DNA from: Apostichopus parvimensis
Lineage: Eukaryota; Echinodermata; Holothuroidea; Aspidochirotida; Stichopodidae
DNA length: 43,437 nucleotides
Assembly: GCA_000934455.1 (NCBI GenBank)
Contig: KN883380.1
Coordinates: 95,446-138,882 of the forward strand
Reading direction: 5' to 3'
Part shown: piece after piece, positions 20,899 to 33,512 of the stretch
Layout of the letters: the number at the start of each line of letters is the position of its first letter
Position numbering within the stretch: position 1 is the first letter of the stretch
Made by a program: the position numbers and the translations under genes
The notes under the pieces: generated by a model
Database searches by the model: none
The model's input: the letters and a program-made list of their open reading frames with translations, nothing else
Told to the model about the DNA's origin: nothing

Positions 20899-23800
20899 AT
20901 ATAGAAATATATGCATTCAAGATTGATGCCATGGTCAGGGACGTAGGGAGACAAATCACTCCCAGTTTAGTAAAAAAAAAGCTTAATGAAAGATGACAAT
21001 ATTAGAAAGTTTAAGATTTTGATCAATGACAAAGTTCTTTAACATACAGAAAGTATGTTGTACCCAGAGAATAGTTGGTATGTACATATGTTGTGGTTTT
21101 CAACATGATGTAAGCATTATAAGAAAATATATTTCATTTTGTTTTAATTAAACATAGATTAGCGTTTCAGACCGATGAGGTATTATTCATCTGTCTATAA
21201 AGCCAACATAGGGCACTATGACCGCGTCGTTAATTAAGGCATTGGACGTGCGACTTGGCCAGGAAACGAATGTCTGAAGGACGTATACTTATGTTTGTCT
21301 CTGTGTTCGTTTGTGGCAAGCTACCAGTAAATAACGACAGAAGACCTGTGTATTGATGTACATATATCAAAGCAACACATCTATTATGGATATAATTACA
21401 TCACAATTCTACTGTGAAGGTGTCCTTTTACATTATTATCTCTTCCATAATGTCAGAGACACTACGGTATGATATGTATACTACGATATTCAAGTGACAA
21501 ATAGTTTATGAAATGTACGTTCTTTCATCTGTATTTTTTGTTTTTATTTGCTTTATATGAATAACATAAGTCAGTGCTTGAATGCACATAGGTGAATATG
21601 CCATAAACCTTAAAAACAACAGGTATTGTAGGCTCATAGCCCTTTTCATTATATTCTCCAATTCAAGAATACACATGGTGGCTGGATACTGAACTACTAC
21701 GTGTTTTGTTCGGTTACCGTAAACAGTCTGTGGTTTAATTAGCCTTCAGTTTTAATTAAGTGTCATATCAAAACGAATTTTATAGAATCACTTTCCCAAG
21801 TTATATGTGTTTCATTTTTCCACGGGCTCTCTAATTGAACCTGGGATGTAGCCTTTGCCCCCCCCCCCCCCGCACACACACCCCAACCCTACCAAAATGC
21901 CTGTCGATTTTTTATTCCAATTTTATTAACATATTATTCATATAAAATAAACGGATACTACAGATACAGGGTGAAAATGTTCTTACAAAATGCTTCCAAG
22001 AAAGGCAAGAAAGAACGAAAGAGGGAAAAACAACGCTTGCAAAAAGCAGTTCTTCAAAATTCCATCTTAAGTATAGGCTACTCCGAAATGTTTCAAAATC
22101 TCAGTGAAATCCTCGACATCTTTGACCTCTTGAAAAAAGAAAAAAATTGTAACATTTTTTCGACATTAGACATGTATCAAGTTCATGTACCCAAGTTTCA
22201 AAGTAACGTTCAGAGTCGAGCTTTATTGGATTTAAGTATAAACTCATTCTTTACACATTATACATGTTATAATTACGTCTGAGAACAGTATAATCCTGCT
22301 AACAACGACCGATTCCTATATAGTGCGCACGGTCTGTCTTAGTCAATGGTGTAGCGAACAACAATTCTATTTAGGTGTTACTTTTAAATCGATTAAAGCA
22401 ACACACCGGCACTGCATTGTATCACCAGGGTAACCGTGACAATCGCATAGAACGTGTGTTATAATTATGTATTCAGTCGTGGCGTTTTGGTAGATTGTAC
22501 ATTGGCTGAATTGGTCCCAGACTTGCGTGTTATAAACAGCACATTATTAAACGAATACATTGCAAATCGAAAGATAAACATATAATACACATACCATACG
22601 TTCTGTGCTACCGTTATTTATGCACACCGATACGGTTACATATTCACTATTCACTATTACGAGTAGTGACATATGACACAATAAGCTAGGGAACTTATCG
22701 AAGGCATAATTTTAAAGTTAGTTATTTCTACCTGTTGTAATATTTTGAATTCATATTCAATAGAGGTACAATTTGAAGTTTGGGGATATAGGCTTTAGGA
22801 AACACAAAAACAACAGAACTTATCGTCGTAATTGACTATATTCAACATAAAAGTGTTAACATGATATACGGTAGCTATCATTTCTTTTGTACTAAATGAG
22901 GACTGAAATCACAACGTTCCCCTGAATTGCACAGTGAAGCCCTAGTCTAAGCTGTAACCTACGTACAATTCATTAACGCGGTGAGCTACACTCTATTCAT
23001 TAAATGTTGCATGTATTTGAATTGTGCGGGAAGTGTGAAACGGCTTCTTATAAATTGTTTAAACTGTGTAAGTGTCACGTGAACTAAGAAGATAAGTGTG
23101 CAGAAAGCGAGGCTGATGTTGAAAGTATACAATCTCGGCAGAACCGTAGACATTTTTATACAGAAAGAATGACTATTCGAGGACAAATAAGGAGATTGTT
23201 TACAGTCCAATATGAATAATAAATAATCACATCGCTCAGGGAACATTGAAGGCCAAAACAAGTACCTCAACAATTTCTTAAACGTATTTCGACAACTACT
23301 TAATTTATATTTGCTTCTCTGGTAAGTCAAATGACATACGGGTAATTTACAATAAACTCTACTAGAGATATTCTTCAAGGTACATTATATAATCGTTCGA
23401 TTTTTCTTCTCTCTATTGTTTAAGGAGGTTAACATCATCGTGTCTCGGATCAAATATCATTCCCACTGTGATTGGAAGGTTGTTCTAACAAATACTCTTA
23501 TTCGTGCTGCTGAAAGTAGCGTTGTCCACGTATAGCAGTGATCCTATACTTCCCATCTGCATATAACATCCACCCTATTTCCTGACAGGACCTACCATCG
23601 CTAGCACGTTTTTGTTCCCCTTCCAGATTTGCAATACGCAGTTTTCATCCAATCAGATTGCTCGTGACGACAGCATCAATAATGACAACTGCTTGGAAGT
23701 TGGAAGACTTATACTGAAACAGAAGAATGATAAGGTCCATTGGACTTAAAATGTCAAAACATGAATGAGTACATTGACGTCACTGAAACATGGTGTCTAA

Positions 23801-26800
23801 GCTGAACACATTAGTTTTTGTTTTTGATCGACCTGTGACACTAAGTTAAGTCTAGTTACTGTTTTTTTCTTTCAAACGCCCTAACTTTACTGTTAATGCT
23901 TGGAACATATGTTAACCTTACTTATATACATACGCTTCATTTCATTCGGTTCGTGTTTTATGTTATCCAAGATTCGTCAGCCTATCTATTGAAATCGGAA
24001 TTCGACTCGTGGAATGGTTACACTAAAATTAACTTAACGACGCGAGTTCACAAGTCTTGAATAAATATACGCAAAACATGACAGCAGCAACAGCTTGATT
24101 TGGTACAGTAAGTACAGTGCGCGACTAGGTTAGGACTCTAGTTAGTCTGAATTTTGAGTTTGCTAAATGATATACGAATAAACATGGCTGAATTTAAACA
24201 CATTTTCTGTTGAATTACACCTATATGTATCTCCATTTTGGGTAAATCATATATAGAAGAAACTATTGAATAACCACCGTTCATGTAGGGCGAGTATATC
24301 TTCGTTGCAACGAATGGATGCAGACATTTTGGTAACCTCCAAGTGAAGGTTTCTATGGTGATGACGTACCATTTCCGACCTATCATGAGCGACTGTTTAC
24401 ACATGATTGCAAACCTGTTTGGGACAACAATAATCGCAGCCGGTGCATATCATTTTTCACGTTGCTGTCACGTGGCACACGTTGAATACGTAACAAGGCT
24501 CACAGTGACACATCTGTGAAAAGCCTCCATTCCAGGGCACGTTTCTCACATTTCATACAGACTTCTTATCAATCTGAATTATTCATTTAGGGGATTAATC
24601 AATAGAATAAATTGTTGGACACACAGAAAATAAGTTAATATAGGCTTCACAACATGCAGTGGTGGCAACCTAATTGTGTGTTATTTGTTTCCATAACTGT
24701 ATATTATTCCGTTATCTCGAACAATCTTAACAATACCGTTGTACGTTAACATGTGGCAACTGTTCAGCGTAAGAAAAGACACAATCTAAGTGTATACACA
24801 CTCCATTTAGCAAAACGATTTCAAGCAAATCCTTCTCCATTGTCTTGCGTTCTTTCATTTTATCAGTACCACGTATGTCTATGAATTCCGATTATTGTTA
24901 AGCATGATACGGTTCAGTTCAATTATAGCAACACTTTAACGGTTTTGACTACGGCTTTCTTGTTACTGATTACACACATATGTACAGTCTGCTGTTTTGA
25001 AACGTTCAACGGATAGTGTTACACCTACCATTGTCCCACCTATTCTGTTTGCTACCACTCTCTTGAAGATCAACACATTTTGAAAATCAAATTATACAAA
25101 GAGAGCAAAGAGTTCAAGTTCGAATACTGATTAAGCTCGATGCAGTTACAAATACCTTTTATTTTATGAAGATCAATTGAAGATGAAACACGTAATATGT
25201 GATAACGAGTGATATGTGACTGGGAATGTAGTAAGAATTCGCCACATTATACCCTACTCCCTAGTACATGAAATACACTGCAACAATGATATTTGATAAC
25301 ACTAGTACGCTTCTAGAAGTACGACATTTTTGTTGTACAGCGTAGATTTAACACACATATTCCAAAATACAATCTGCAAACCAATTACAGCCCGCCTTAA
25401 CATGTTTTCTCAGTCTAACTGGAATTTCTCAATGAAATCTGTTCAACTGCGACATCAACTTGGGGCTATATGCTGTATGAAAAGGTTTGTCTAACTAACG
25501 TACCCTAAAGTTAATGAGATCACTGATTGATTATATTAAACATATTTCGTTCACTCGCATGCTATGTTAAAAGTATGTTGCCCCATGCAATGAAAGCAAA
25601 ACGTTGACTCCAATTTCAGCATGTTGAAGTGTTTTGTAGGTTAACGTTTAAAATATGTTATTTAGAGAGTACATTGAAATTTTAAGAAAAGTCACCCAGG
25701 GAAGAACCTGGGCACGAAAACCAAACAACCGAACTACTGATCCGCTTTCAACCCCAGTCCCCTTGCATCGAGACTGTGACTGTATGATCATCGTCGGGTG
25801 TGTTCATTGAAATAGTGAGATATCCATCTTCTTAGCAATAATGTTGAGTTAGTTATGTAGCCTTGTAGTTCTACATCTAACAGCATTATTGTGATTCTTC
25901 ACAAAGTCGTTATTGTATTGACTAGAATATGTATTCAGTTGCTTGCAAACAAATTATATTGTGTGAGCTTATGAATGTATAGATGTATTGAGAAAGACTG
26001 TGTAGCCTTGTGTGTGGATATACTTTCAATCACTTTGGTGTCTATTTTGCTCAGGGTTTAACTGAAAGTTATAACAAGGTTAGGTTCAAAGTGTATTATT
26101 CAATCAGGCAATGCGGTGTCTTGTTATTTGAAAGTTTCGATGTAAATGGTGTTAAATGTGATGACATGAGGAAATCGGTAACAATGTTAGATTTTTTTTG
26201 TAAAATCGATTAACCGCAAGAAAATGTAAATCATGAAGATGTTTCTTCTTGTTATCACAAAGCTATTCGAGTTAACGTACAATGATAATGACAAGGAAAA
26301 TAAGACCTATCGTCATGAACATGTATCATGTGAAATGTTTGTTTATCTTGGAAAGTTCATTTCGTTGTACTTATACTTATTTTTATACGTTATTTATATT
26401 TTCCAGCATAACTTCATTACCCAACATCAGACATACATTGAGACTGTTTTCATGGTATATAGGGACAACAGATAACTGTTTGATTTTTTTGCAATATCCC
26501 GTATATTAATTAGGTGTTAATCAGCGGTGCACCTTGTGCTTATTGCATGATAAAGCACGAAATGGGGCATTACTGTAACGATACATAAGGCCGCATGCGT
26601 TCGTTTACATAAAACATTAAATAAACATTAACCAGCAACTAACCAGCAATTGTCTCGAAATGGTACCGCCTTAAAATTTTCTCGCTACGCTCCAACTGAT
26701 GGTGGCGCTGCGCTTACATTATGTCATGATGGGAAATGGCCCACCCACTCAAATTTTCTTAAAGAAGGCCCTGTTTGATGCGCACTTCAATAGCAGCACT

Positions 26801-29800
26801 ATGTAACATTTGGACGGTACATACTGTTTTCGATGTTCCTTAAATGTCTCCTAGATAATCTACCAAGGCTATGGCCTTGGAATACTTTTGTTTGATAAAA
26901 GTTTATGTTTCTGATAAAGTAAAATGTGCCCAGATACCCATCAGTGCTTTTTAAATGTTCATATGATACCATATGTGTTCATATTGTAGACATCTGTACA
27001 ACAAGATGATTATATTCTTGTGTGCAAAGTTTAAAATGTTTCCGTTTTGGTTCAATGGTTTAATTTTATTGTCACTCGGATGTATACTAGATTGATAGAT
27101 ACAAAACAAAGGGAAATACGACAAAGGAAATACTACAATACTTTTTTGTTCAATATTTATAGTAGGTTAATTATTTGAAATGAAAATAATCAATAACCAA
27201 TGTTTACAATGTTATATGTATTTAGAAAAAGGTGAAGATGTCAGATTCAGTCGTATACAGCTGATAAAAGTACTTTCCATTTTTTAGTAGCGAGTATGAA
27301 ACAACGTTTAAATAACAGTTTAAAGGGACATTTCTGAAAAGAAATTATGAAAAAGTATTTTTAAGAATTGAATTGTGTTATTGCCAGGCATTTAACATTA
27401 AACATGTATAAATGGTTACAGGTTAGTTAAGGAGGTCAAAAGTTGATGTCTTTTAGAACGTTATCTCAAGAATACTGCTGAGGTAGCTTGTGCATGTGTT
27501 ATATGACAAAAAAAACCCTGTTGTTTTTGGTAGTGACCATATGTCATTTGATGTAACAAGCGGTGATAATGTGAAAGCCAAGCCTGAACATATAAGGGCA
27601 GACATAAATGGATATATATATTGATATATGTATGCAGTCTTGTTTGAAGACTTACGTGAGGTAATCAGTGGTCAAATTAGGTTTGTATTGTTAAGTCGTA
27701 AGTAGTAAATTCCCTAAGATCTACTAAAACACCACCATGGTGTTCTTTTGTTTGAAACCTTTTCTGTCTGTCACACATTACTACTTGATAAGTCAAAATT
27801 TAATGTGATAATACAGTAAAAAAAAGGGTTTTCTTTGCCCGTAGTCATTTTGAGGTTGCTTTTGACTTGTGTATTGCTTATTTGTAACCCGTTACATGCA
27901 ATATGCATATACTTGAGTTGTGCTGAGATAGTTACTCTTGTTATACCATGCAGAGTTGAATTTATTTGGTTACATTAGGATATCTTTGCATTCATCTGAA
28001 GACATTCCAAGTTGAAAGTTGAGTTTATTACTTGATCATTGTGTTAATAATGTACATGTGGATATAGAAAAAAAGATTTAGTAAAGTGTTATGGCCAGTT
28101 TTAACCATTTACCTCTTCCATGGTTGGAAGGGATTTATAGTAGAAGGGAAGGGGGTGGGGTTGGTTGGTAGGGATGGTTTAATGTTAGAGGACAAAATGA
28201 TGGAAGTGATTAGCATTTACTGCCACTTTATATTAAAAACCACCACAACACTGTATTTAACGGGGGGGGGGGGTGAGCTAGGGGAGTTATCCGTGCTTGC
28301 AGAACTGCTATTGTAGCATCATCAGTTCATATCTTTCATCTGTAGCTAGCCTTTAAAATTTGATTGAAAGGTAATTAAAGGACTTCAGACTTTTTGTGCA
28401 TTGACAAAGGACTGTGTGCTCAGTGATGTTTTTACTGACTTGAATTAATTTTACCACTTTGTAATGGATTGAGGAAGTTTGGTATGTTATTAAGCTTGTA
28501 ATGTCTTCTCAAGTCCACATCGATATCGTAATACGTGTGCTTTCATATGCTGCACTCATTCAATCATATTCATATATTGTATGATGTACCGAAGCCTATG
28601 TATAGTATTGTATTTTTTTCATTTACTTATTTTATGATGATTACTATGATAATGTTGTTTTAATGGGGTAGTGGATGTGTTATTCCTCTCACGTTGACAG
28701 TTCACAAACTATTATAGTTTTAAGGTTCCTTATGATATTTTCAAGTTATGTATCTTAATCAACTAGTTAACACAAATAACTTTTATTTACGTCCCATTGT
28801 GCAGCAAAAGTTTGAGACAGTCTTGACCGATTTTTAAAAACGTCTGATCTACCAATCCTACTACACTCAATTTACATATCTTAGCTTCAATCGCCTTGAC
28901 ACAAGTGGGATAAAAACAATGGCCGCCGCATTTGTGGCCGATAGCAATATTTGGTTCATAAACGTTTCGTGAATTGGCGTCTAAGCGCACAAAGGTATGT
29001 TATCGTTACAGATTTCTTTCCCAATTACTTAGACATTGAACTTATTCAACCAGAAAATATCATCAACAGAAGTAACGTGACTGCAACATTGAGGAATACT
29101 TTGCTGCGGAAAATAAATATTGAGAAAGGTAAAACCCAACCATTTTGATTATCTAATAACACTTATATAATCTACTATATTTGATATTGCAAACTCTTGT
29201 GTACTCCGTGGCAGATCAGAGAGAGATGCCATGCCCCGTTCAGTGCATGGTGGTAAAACATATACAGTACACAGGACCATAACCATTTTCTATATCACCA
29301 TCTGAGCTGACAATAACCCTAACAACTAATGTTTATTACATATAAACGACTCTTGTGAAGATGACCGATGTCGTGTGGAAGCGTCTGACCATGTCTACAT
29401 GTTTTACACGCTAATAGAGCAGTGTATTTTATTTCATTCACACGAAGACAATTCTAGGAACATGGAAACGAATGGACGATGTAGGAATACTGTTAAGAGA
29501 CAACATACGAGCACTGTTAAGTTGGTGTTTGACTATTTTAATTTAGACGAGATGGCACGATTGGGTGGGCCTCTAGCACTAACTGCATCAGAGGTCACCA
29601 ATCATAAGGTCACTCCCTCACAGAATTCGGGTTACCGATGGTCTAAACAAATGTTACCATATAGTACTTTAAGTCAACCAGTATGCAATTACAATGGAAG
29701 TGATTGTTTCTTATGTTTATTATATTGCTTGTAAAGAAAATATTGTTTGTTTTAACAATTGCTGAAAATTGAATGCTTTCACATTTTGTTTCGTTATGAA

Positions 29801-30135
29801 TTGTAACAGTCTTAGGAGAATGTATCTCCATTTGTGATACCCAGTCAAATCGTGAGTAAAACATCACATAATATGATTTGTCGCAATTTGTTTTCCTAAT
29901 GAGTTTTAATATCCTGGTTTGTTCAATGGTGTAGGATGTGCGTGTTTGTGCAACTTAGATCTTGACACCATGTTTAATTTTACAGTATCTGGCAGTGTGT
30001 ACTATTGTCATGCATCGGGGTACCTTGTATTACGGTACTAATGTACTGTTGGATGTACATTACTCGCAAGAGAGTAAGGAGAAAGCAAACACTCCGATGG
30101 AATTTGTAAGCTTGTTGATCTACATTCTGTTTACA
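20899..30135. other. Long AT-rich intergenic stretch with no confident gene
   Basis: Only short frames are present (for example 21980-22282 plus, Lys-rich; 24138-24404 minus, 88 aa with a true ATG; 29375-29734 plus), none with recognisable domains or convincing splice context. A C-run lies near 21860 and a G-run near 28262. A CAATGGCCGCCGC box near 28919 opens a 17-codon frame. A degenerate tRNA-like head lies at about 25693-25770. Confidence 0.4.
25693..25770 (-). repeat. Possible decayed tRNA-derived SINE head
   Basis: On the minus strand, GCGGATCAGTAGTTCGGTT resembles a tRNA D arm/box A, followed about 30 bases later by the hairpin CCCAGGTTCTTCCCTGGG in the T-arm position. The T loop is not canonical, so it is not a functional tRNA. 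Confidence 0.3.
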
Positions 30136-30961
30136 ATCATCACCTGGGGATATTGAAATTTCCTATCAATTATTTTCAATATCGTGACTGCTGAAATGTG
30201 ATTCCCTGTGACAGGAAACGAAATTTCTTGTTGAATTAATTGTGTAGTAATCGGAATTTTAGTGACACATTTCTGTTAAATTTAAAACACTATTGATTTC
30301 GAACTTAAACCTACACATTCCCCGTAGCTCAATACGTTTGTAATTAATATTTCTGGTATCAACAACCTAGTGTAAAATAAGTAATCATTGACCCTTCATG
30401 CTATTGTGAACGCTTCTGAATGACATACAGAGTGTTTAATGGAAGCCCTGTACATTTGGGGGTCACACAAAACAAAAGCATACAGTATTTATTCCACTGA
30501 ATTCAATACAATAAGTAAGCTATCCATGATATACAGAATGTAAAATAAGTGTCCTATTATGTTCTAAAATGTATATTTACCTATCGGTATAGTATATTCC
30601 AAACGGTTTGAATTAAATTCGTATCAATATAAGCATAAAATTAAACTTTAATTACAACTAATATGGGCCCACAACTTTACTTGCTCTTTCATACAAAGCA
30701 CGTTGGCTACCTGTCTGATATTTCTAGACCTGACTTGTAGTGCGATTCCAACATCAAACTTACAAATACAAGTACAATGCCCACGAGTGCGTACCGGGAC
30801 GAGTAAAAACTTCTTGACCCTGGTACGTGTAGTCTCTCTTGTACTATTGTATATCTTAGAATTTGAGTCCGAGTACAAATTAACGAAGACGAGTAAATAT
30901 ATATGCCAGAATTGGAGTACCATTACGAATTTACTACACGTTTGGCTTATATGACCGTTTA
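30136..30961 (+). repeat. ~820-bp dispersed repeat, copy B
   Basis: Starts ATCATCACCTGGGGATATT and ends TTACTACACGTTTGGCTTATATGACCGTTTA. Same order of blocks as copy A. Some similarity (GTTGATCTA) extends a little to the left, into what is the gene's 5' leader side in copy A, but no anchor exon is found here. Confidence 0.8.
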
Positions 30962-31829
30962 TGTATTTTTTACGCTTATAAAACGTGTTATATTTTAGTA
31001 TTTAATTGTACCAACAAACCTTTTTTTTCAGTTTGACCTTTACGATAATCTAACGACACACCACAATGATGCAGTGTTGATTATTCTATGGAATATTCGA
31101 ATTTATATATTTTTCTTATCGTGCAGAAGAAATATAAAAATTAATTCCATTAAATTTCCCTTTTGCTAGTGTGGTGGCTAACAAGTAGAAACAATAGAAA
31201 ATATTACATATGTTACAAAACACTAATAATGCATGCAAATAGAAACATACATTAACCGTCTTCAAATAACACAACAGAAAATAAGCCATTTGCGTTATAT
31301 CACCAATGTACCAATATACATAGAATTAAGGAAAGACCTCTACAGTGGTCAATCTATGATGGATATTAATGGTAATTGCAGCTATTGTCATAATTTATAA
31401 TGCCTATTAGAGTAATAAGGATAATGTTCATCCTTTTTTTTCGTACTAAATGCTTAGGGGGCTTATGATCTTTACATATTATATATGCTACTTGTTATTG
31501 CTCTCCTTTTCGATGACTATGCTTATATTTCATCTAATTTTAATTTATATTTAGTGAATTAGTCTCATGAGTCAAAAATGCAGTCAGCTTGTTAATTTAA
31601 AAGGTTCGCATCATAATTGGTTGAAGCTTACATGTGTTTATTAAATATTCAATAATAGGAACTAAAGTAAAACAAAAAAAAATCAAAGGAAAAAGCAAAA
31701 AGCCCGAAGGGGGCAACAAGGAAAGTAAAGAAACCAACAATTTTAAAAATGGGGAAAACGAAAAGGAACTCCAATAAAACGGTAACCCAACCCAACCCAA
31801 CCTTGCCAAAAACCAACTTTCTCCACTTT
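30962..31829. other. Intergenic DNA, no gene recognised
   Basis: AT-rich, with a short CCCAACCCAACCCAACC run near 31785-31803. The minus-strand frames at 31600-31810 are hydrophobic only because of T-rich DNA. Confidence 0.4.
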
Positions 31830-32640
31830 GATGACATTCAGTTCTTCATCTGAAATTGTGTATTTCTTGATATTATGGCTATAGTGATTCGACATGACAA
31901 ATTCATTGGTTGATGTAAGAACTGAAGTGATGCTTGCAATCCCGGATTGTATAGAGACGTCGTCAATCAGGTTAGATGAACACTTGAAGCGACCGTCCTC
32001 ACAGTCTCCGATGTAAACGGTATTACCAATAGCAAAGATAACGTATCGTTGCGATTGGTGGTAAAGTGACCTATGTGCCATAACAACAGGCGTGTGATGT
32101 GTCAGTTATCTGATTAAGAGTACTCTGGAACTTGCACCACTCAGTCAATGGGTCATCTTCTTCACATTTCAACAATGTTTATAAATTCTTCATGTCATCT
32201 TTCAGTTTCGATAAATCATTAATTTCTGACCTATATTCTTTAGAACCTTATTTTTCTATTTCATTGAGCTTCTTTAGCTAGTCAGTTTCTTTCTCTTTAC
32301 TTCCTTGATCAACCTTGAGTCATCCTCAGTTATCTGTGATCGTGAATGCTCCACACATATTGATTTCAACTTCTAGTTTTGTATGCATTCTTCCTCAGCT
32401 GTAGCAAGCTGCTTCTCCACCAAACCTAGCGCTTCTTTGATATTTTCTTTTTCTGTTTGTATCTTTTCAGGGAACTCTGGAATGACAAGAACATCACATT
32501 CTGATTTTAGATGCAAGTCACAGACACACAGTGGATACACGCTAATCTCACACGTGTTGCAATATCTGTCCAAACAATATGATCCGTGGTTTTCTTTTGA
32601 GCATTTGGTAGAAAAGTTGGTAGTAATTGAGAAAATAATA
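31830..32640 (-). pseudogene. TRIM-like pseudogene: B-box, coiled coil, beta-propeller-like region
   Basis: Reading the minus strand, about 32610-32530 encodes a B-box-2 type zinc motif (C-x4-H, then YC-x4-YCNTC, LCVCDLH). It is followed by a Glu/Lys-rich coiled-coil start (to 32376). A TAG at 32373-32375 ends the frame, but shifting by one base continues the coil (KLEVEI), so a one-base indel is likely. The coiled coil goes on in other phases (LKKLNEIEK; EINDLSKLKDDMKNL) with TAA stops near 32248 and 32179. Another shift near 32085 restores a frame with AIGNTVYIGDCEDGRF and NHYSHNIKKY, like blades of an NHL/WD-type propeller. TRIM proteins are E3 ubiquitin ligases; this copy has at least three frameshifts or stops and no RING was found, so it is not functional. 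Confidence 0.65.
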
Positions 32641-33290
32641 TTTGCCAGTCTAATGTTATATGTAATAGATATCTTTTAACAATCAGTCCTAAAAAATCGA
32701 CGTTATTGTCTATGAGTGTCCAGTGGCCACATAAGGGGTTCTCTAACATAATGTTCTCTCAAAAGATATCATATGGTTGATTATAGCATAACTCTTGTTT
32801 TTCTTTAAATACATTGCACAAATAGTCTTCACAGTCAGCATCTTATTAAATAATGACTAATGGGACCATGTTAGAATTGACATTTTGAAGATACTTAAAT
32901 ACTAATGATGACATCGACAGTTCAATGCATTCCTAACTGTTAGCTTTATTCAATTTTTTTAATGTAGCAATTTGATTATTTTCTTTTAAATTCCCTCAAC
33001 TGGAAAACACCTTTGTGTGGGCGATCAACATGATTTTCCTTGAAAATTTGTTATACATAGTAATCATGTTATTTCAGGTCATTAAAGTCTTATGCCTCTA
33101 TTGAGTTTTGTGATGCATCTGGGCAACTGACCTTATGCTAATGGTATGTGTGTTAGAATACGTAGTTCAATCGATGTAACTCATGATACTTAGATGTGCC
33201 GATTGTAATAAAAATCGGAAAATAATTTCAATCAAACTGTACTGACTAGACTGGTAGCCATGATTCCAAACTTGTATATTGACTACTTAC

Positions 33291-33512
33291 CTACAATATA
33301 CGTTTCTTGTAATTCTTTATGACGTGAAGCTCCTCGAGATGGTTTATCTCCTCCATCCATTTAATCAAAGTATCAACATCTCGGAGGGTTGACATTAGGT
33401 CAATACCTGTCGTAATACTCCCCTGTTCTGTTAATGTAATGTCAGGACAAAATAATACTATTGACTGTATATTATTCACAGTGAGAAGGTTCGATACATG
33501 AACCAGCATTTG
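33291..33512 (-). pseudogene. Death-effector-domain-like exon, probably 5' part of the TRIM-like relic
   Basis: The minus-strand exon follows an acceptor TTTGATTTCAG (ending at 33513) and ends at TTGTAG|GTAAGT (33291/33290). It has an ATG at 33507-33509 and about 72 residues. The helix pattern (L-x2-V-x3-LT-x2-NIQSIVLFC, then I-x2-GIDLMSTLRDVDTLI, then INHLEELHVI) resembles the six-helix death effector domain. If the donor at 33291 is used, an in-frame TAG lies exactly at the exon end, suggesting decay; a weaker donor a few bases earlier is possible. Same strand as, and 650 bp upstream of, the B-box relic. Domain identity is tentative. Confidence 0.4.

Noticed and set aside
22986..23378. 130-codon minus frame
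   Set aside because: Non-ATG start, no recognisable domain and AT-rich composition like its surroundings.
28919..28990. CAATGGCCGCCGC box with a 17-codon frame and a GTATGT donor
   Set aside because: Promoter-like, but no downstream exon or conserved frame was found; too weak to annotate as a gene.
29375..29734. 119-codon plus frame
   Set aside because: No family recognised, no good splice context and an ordinary length for chance in this region.
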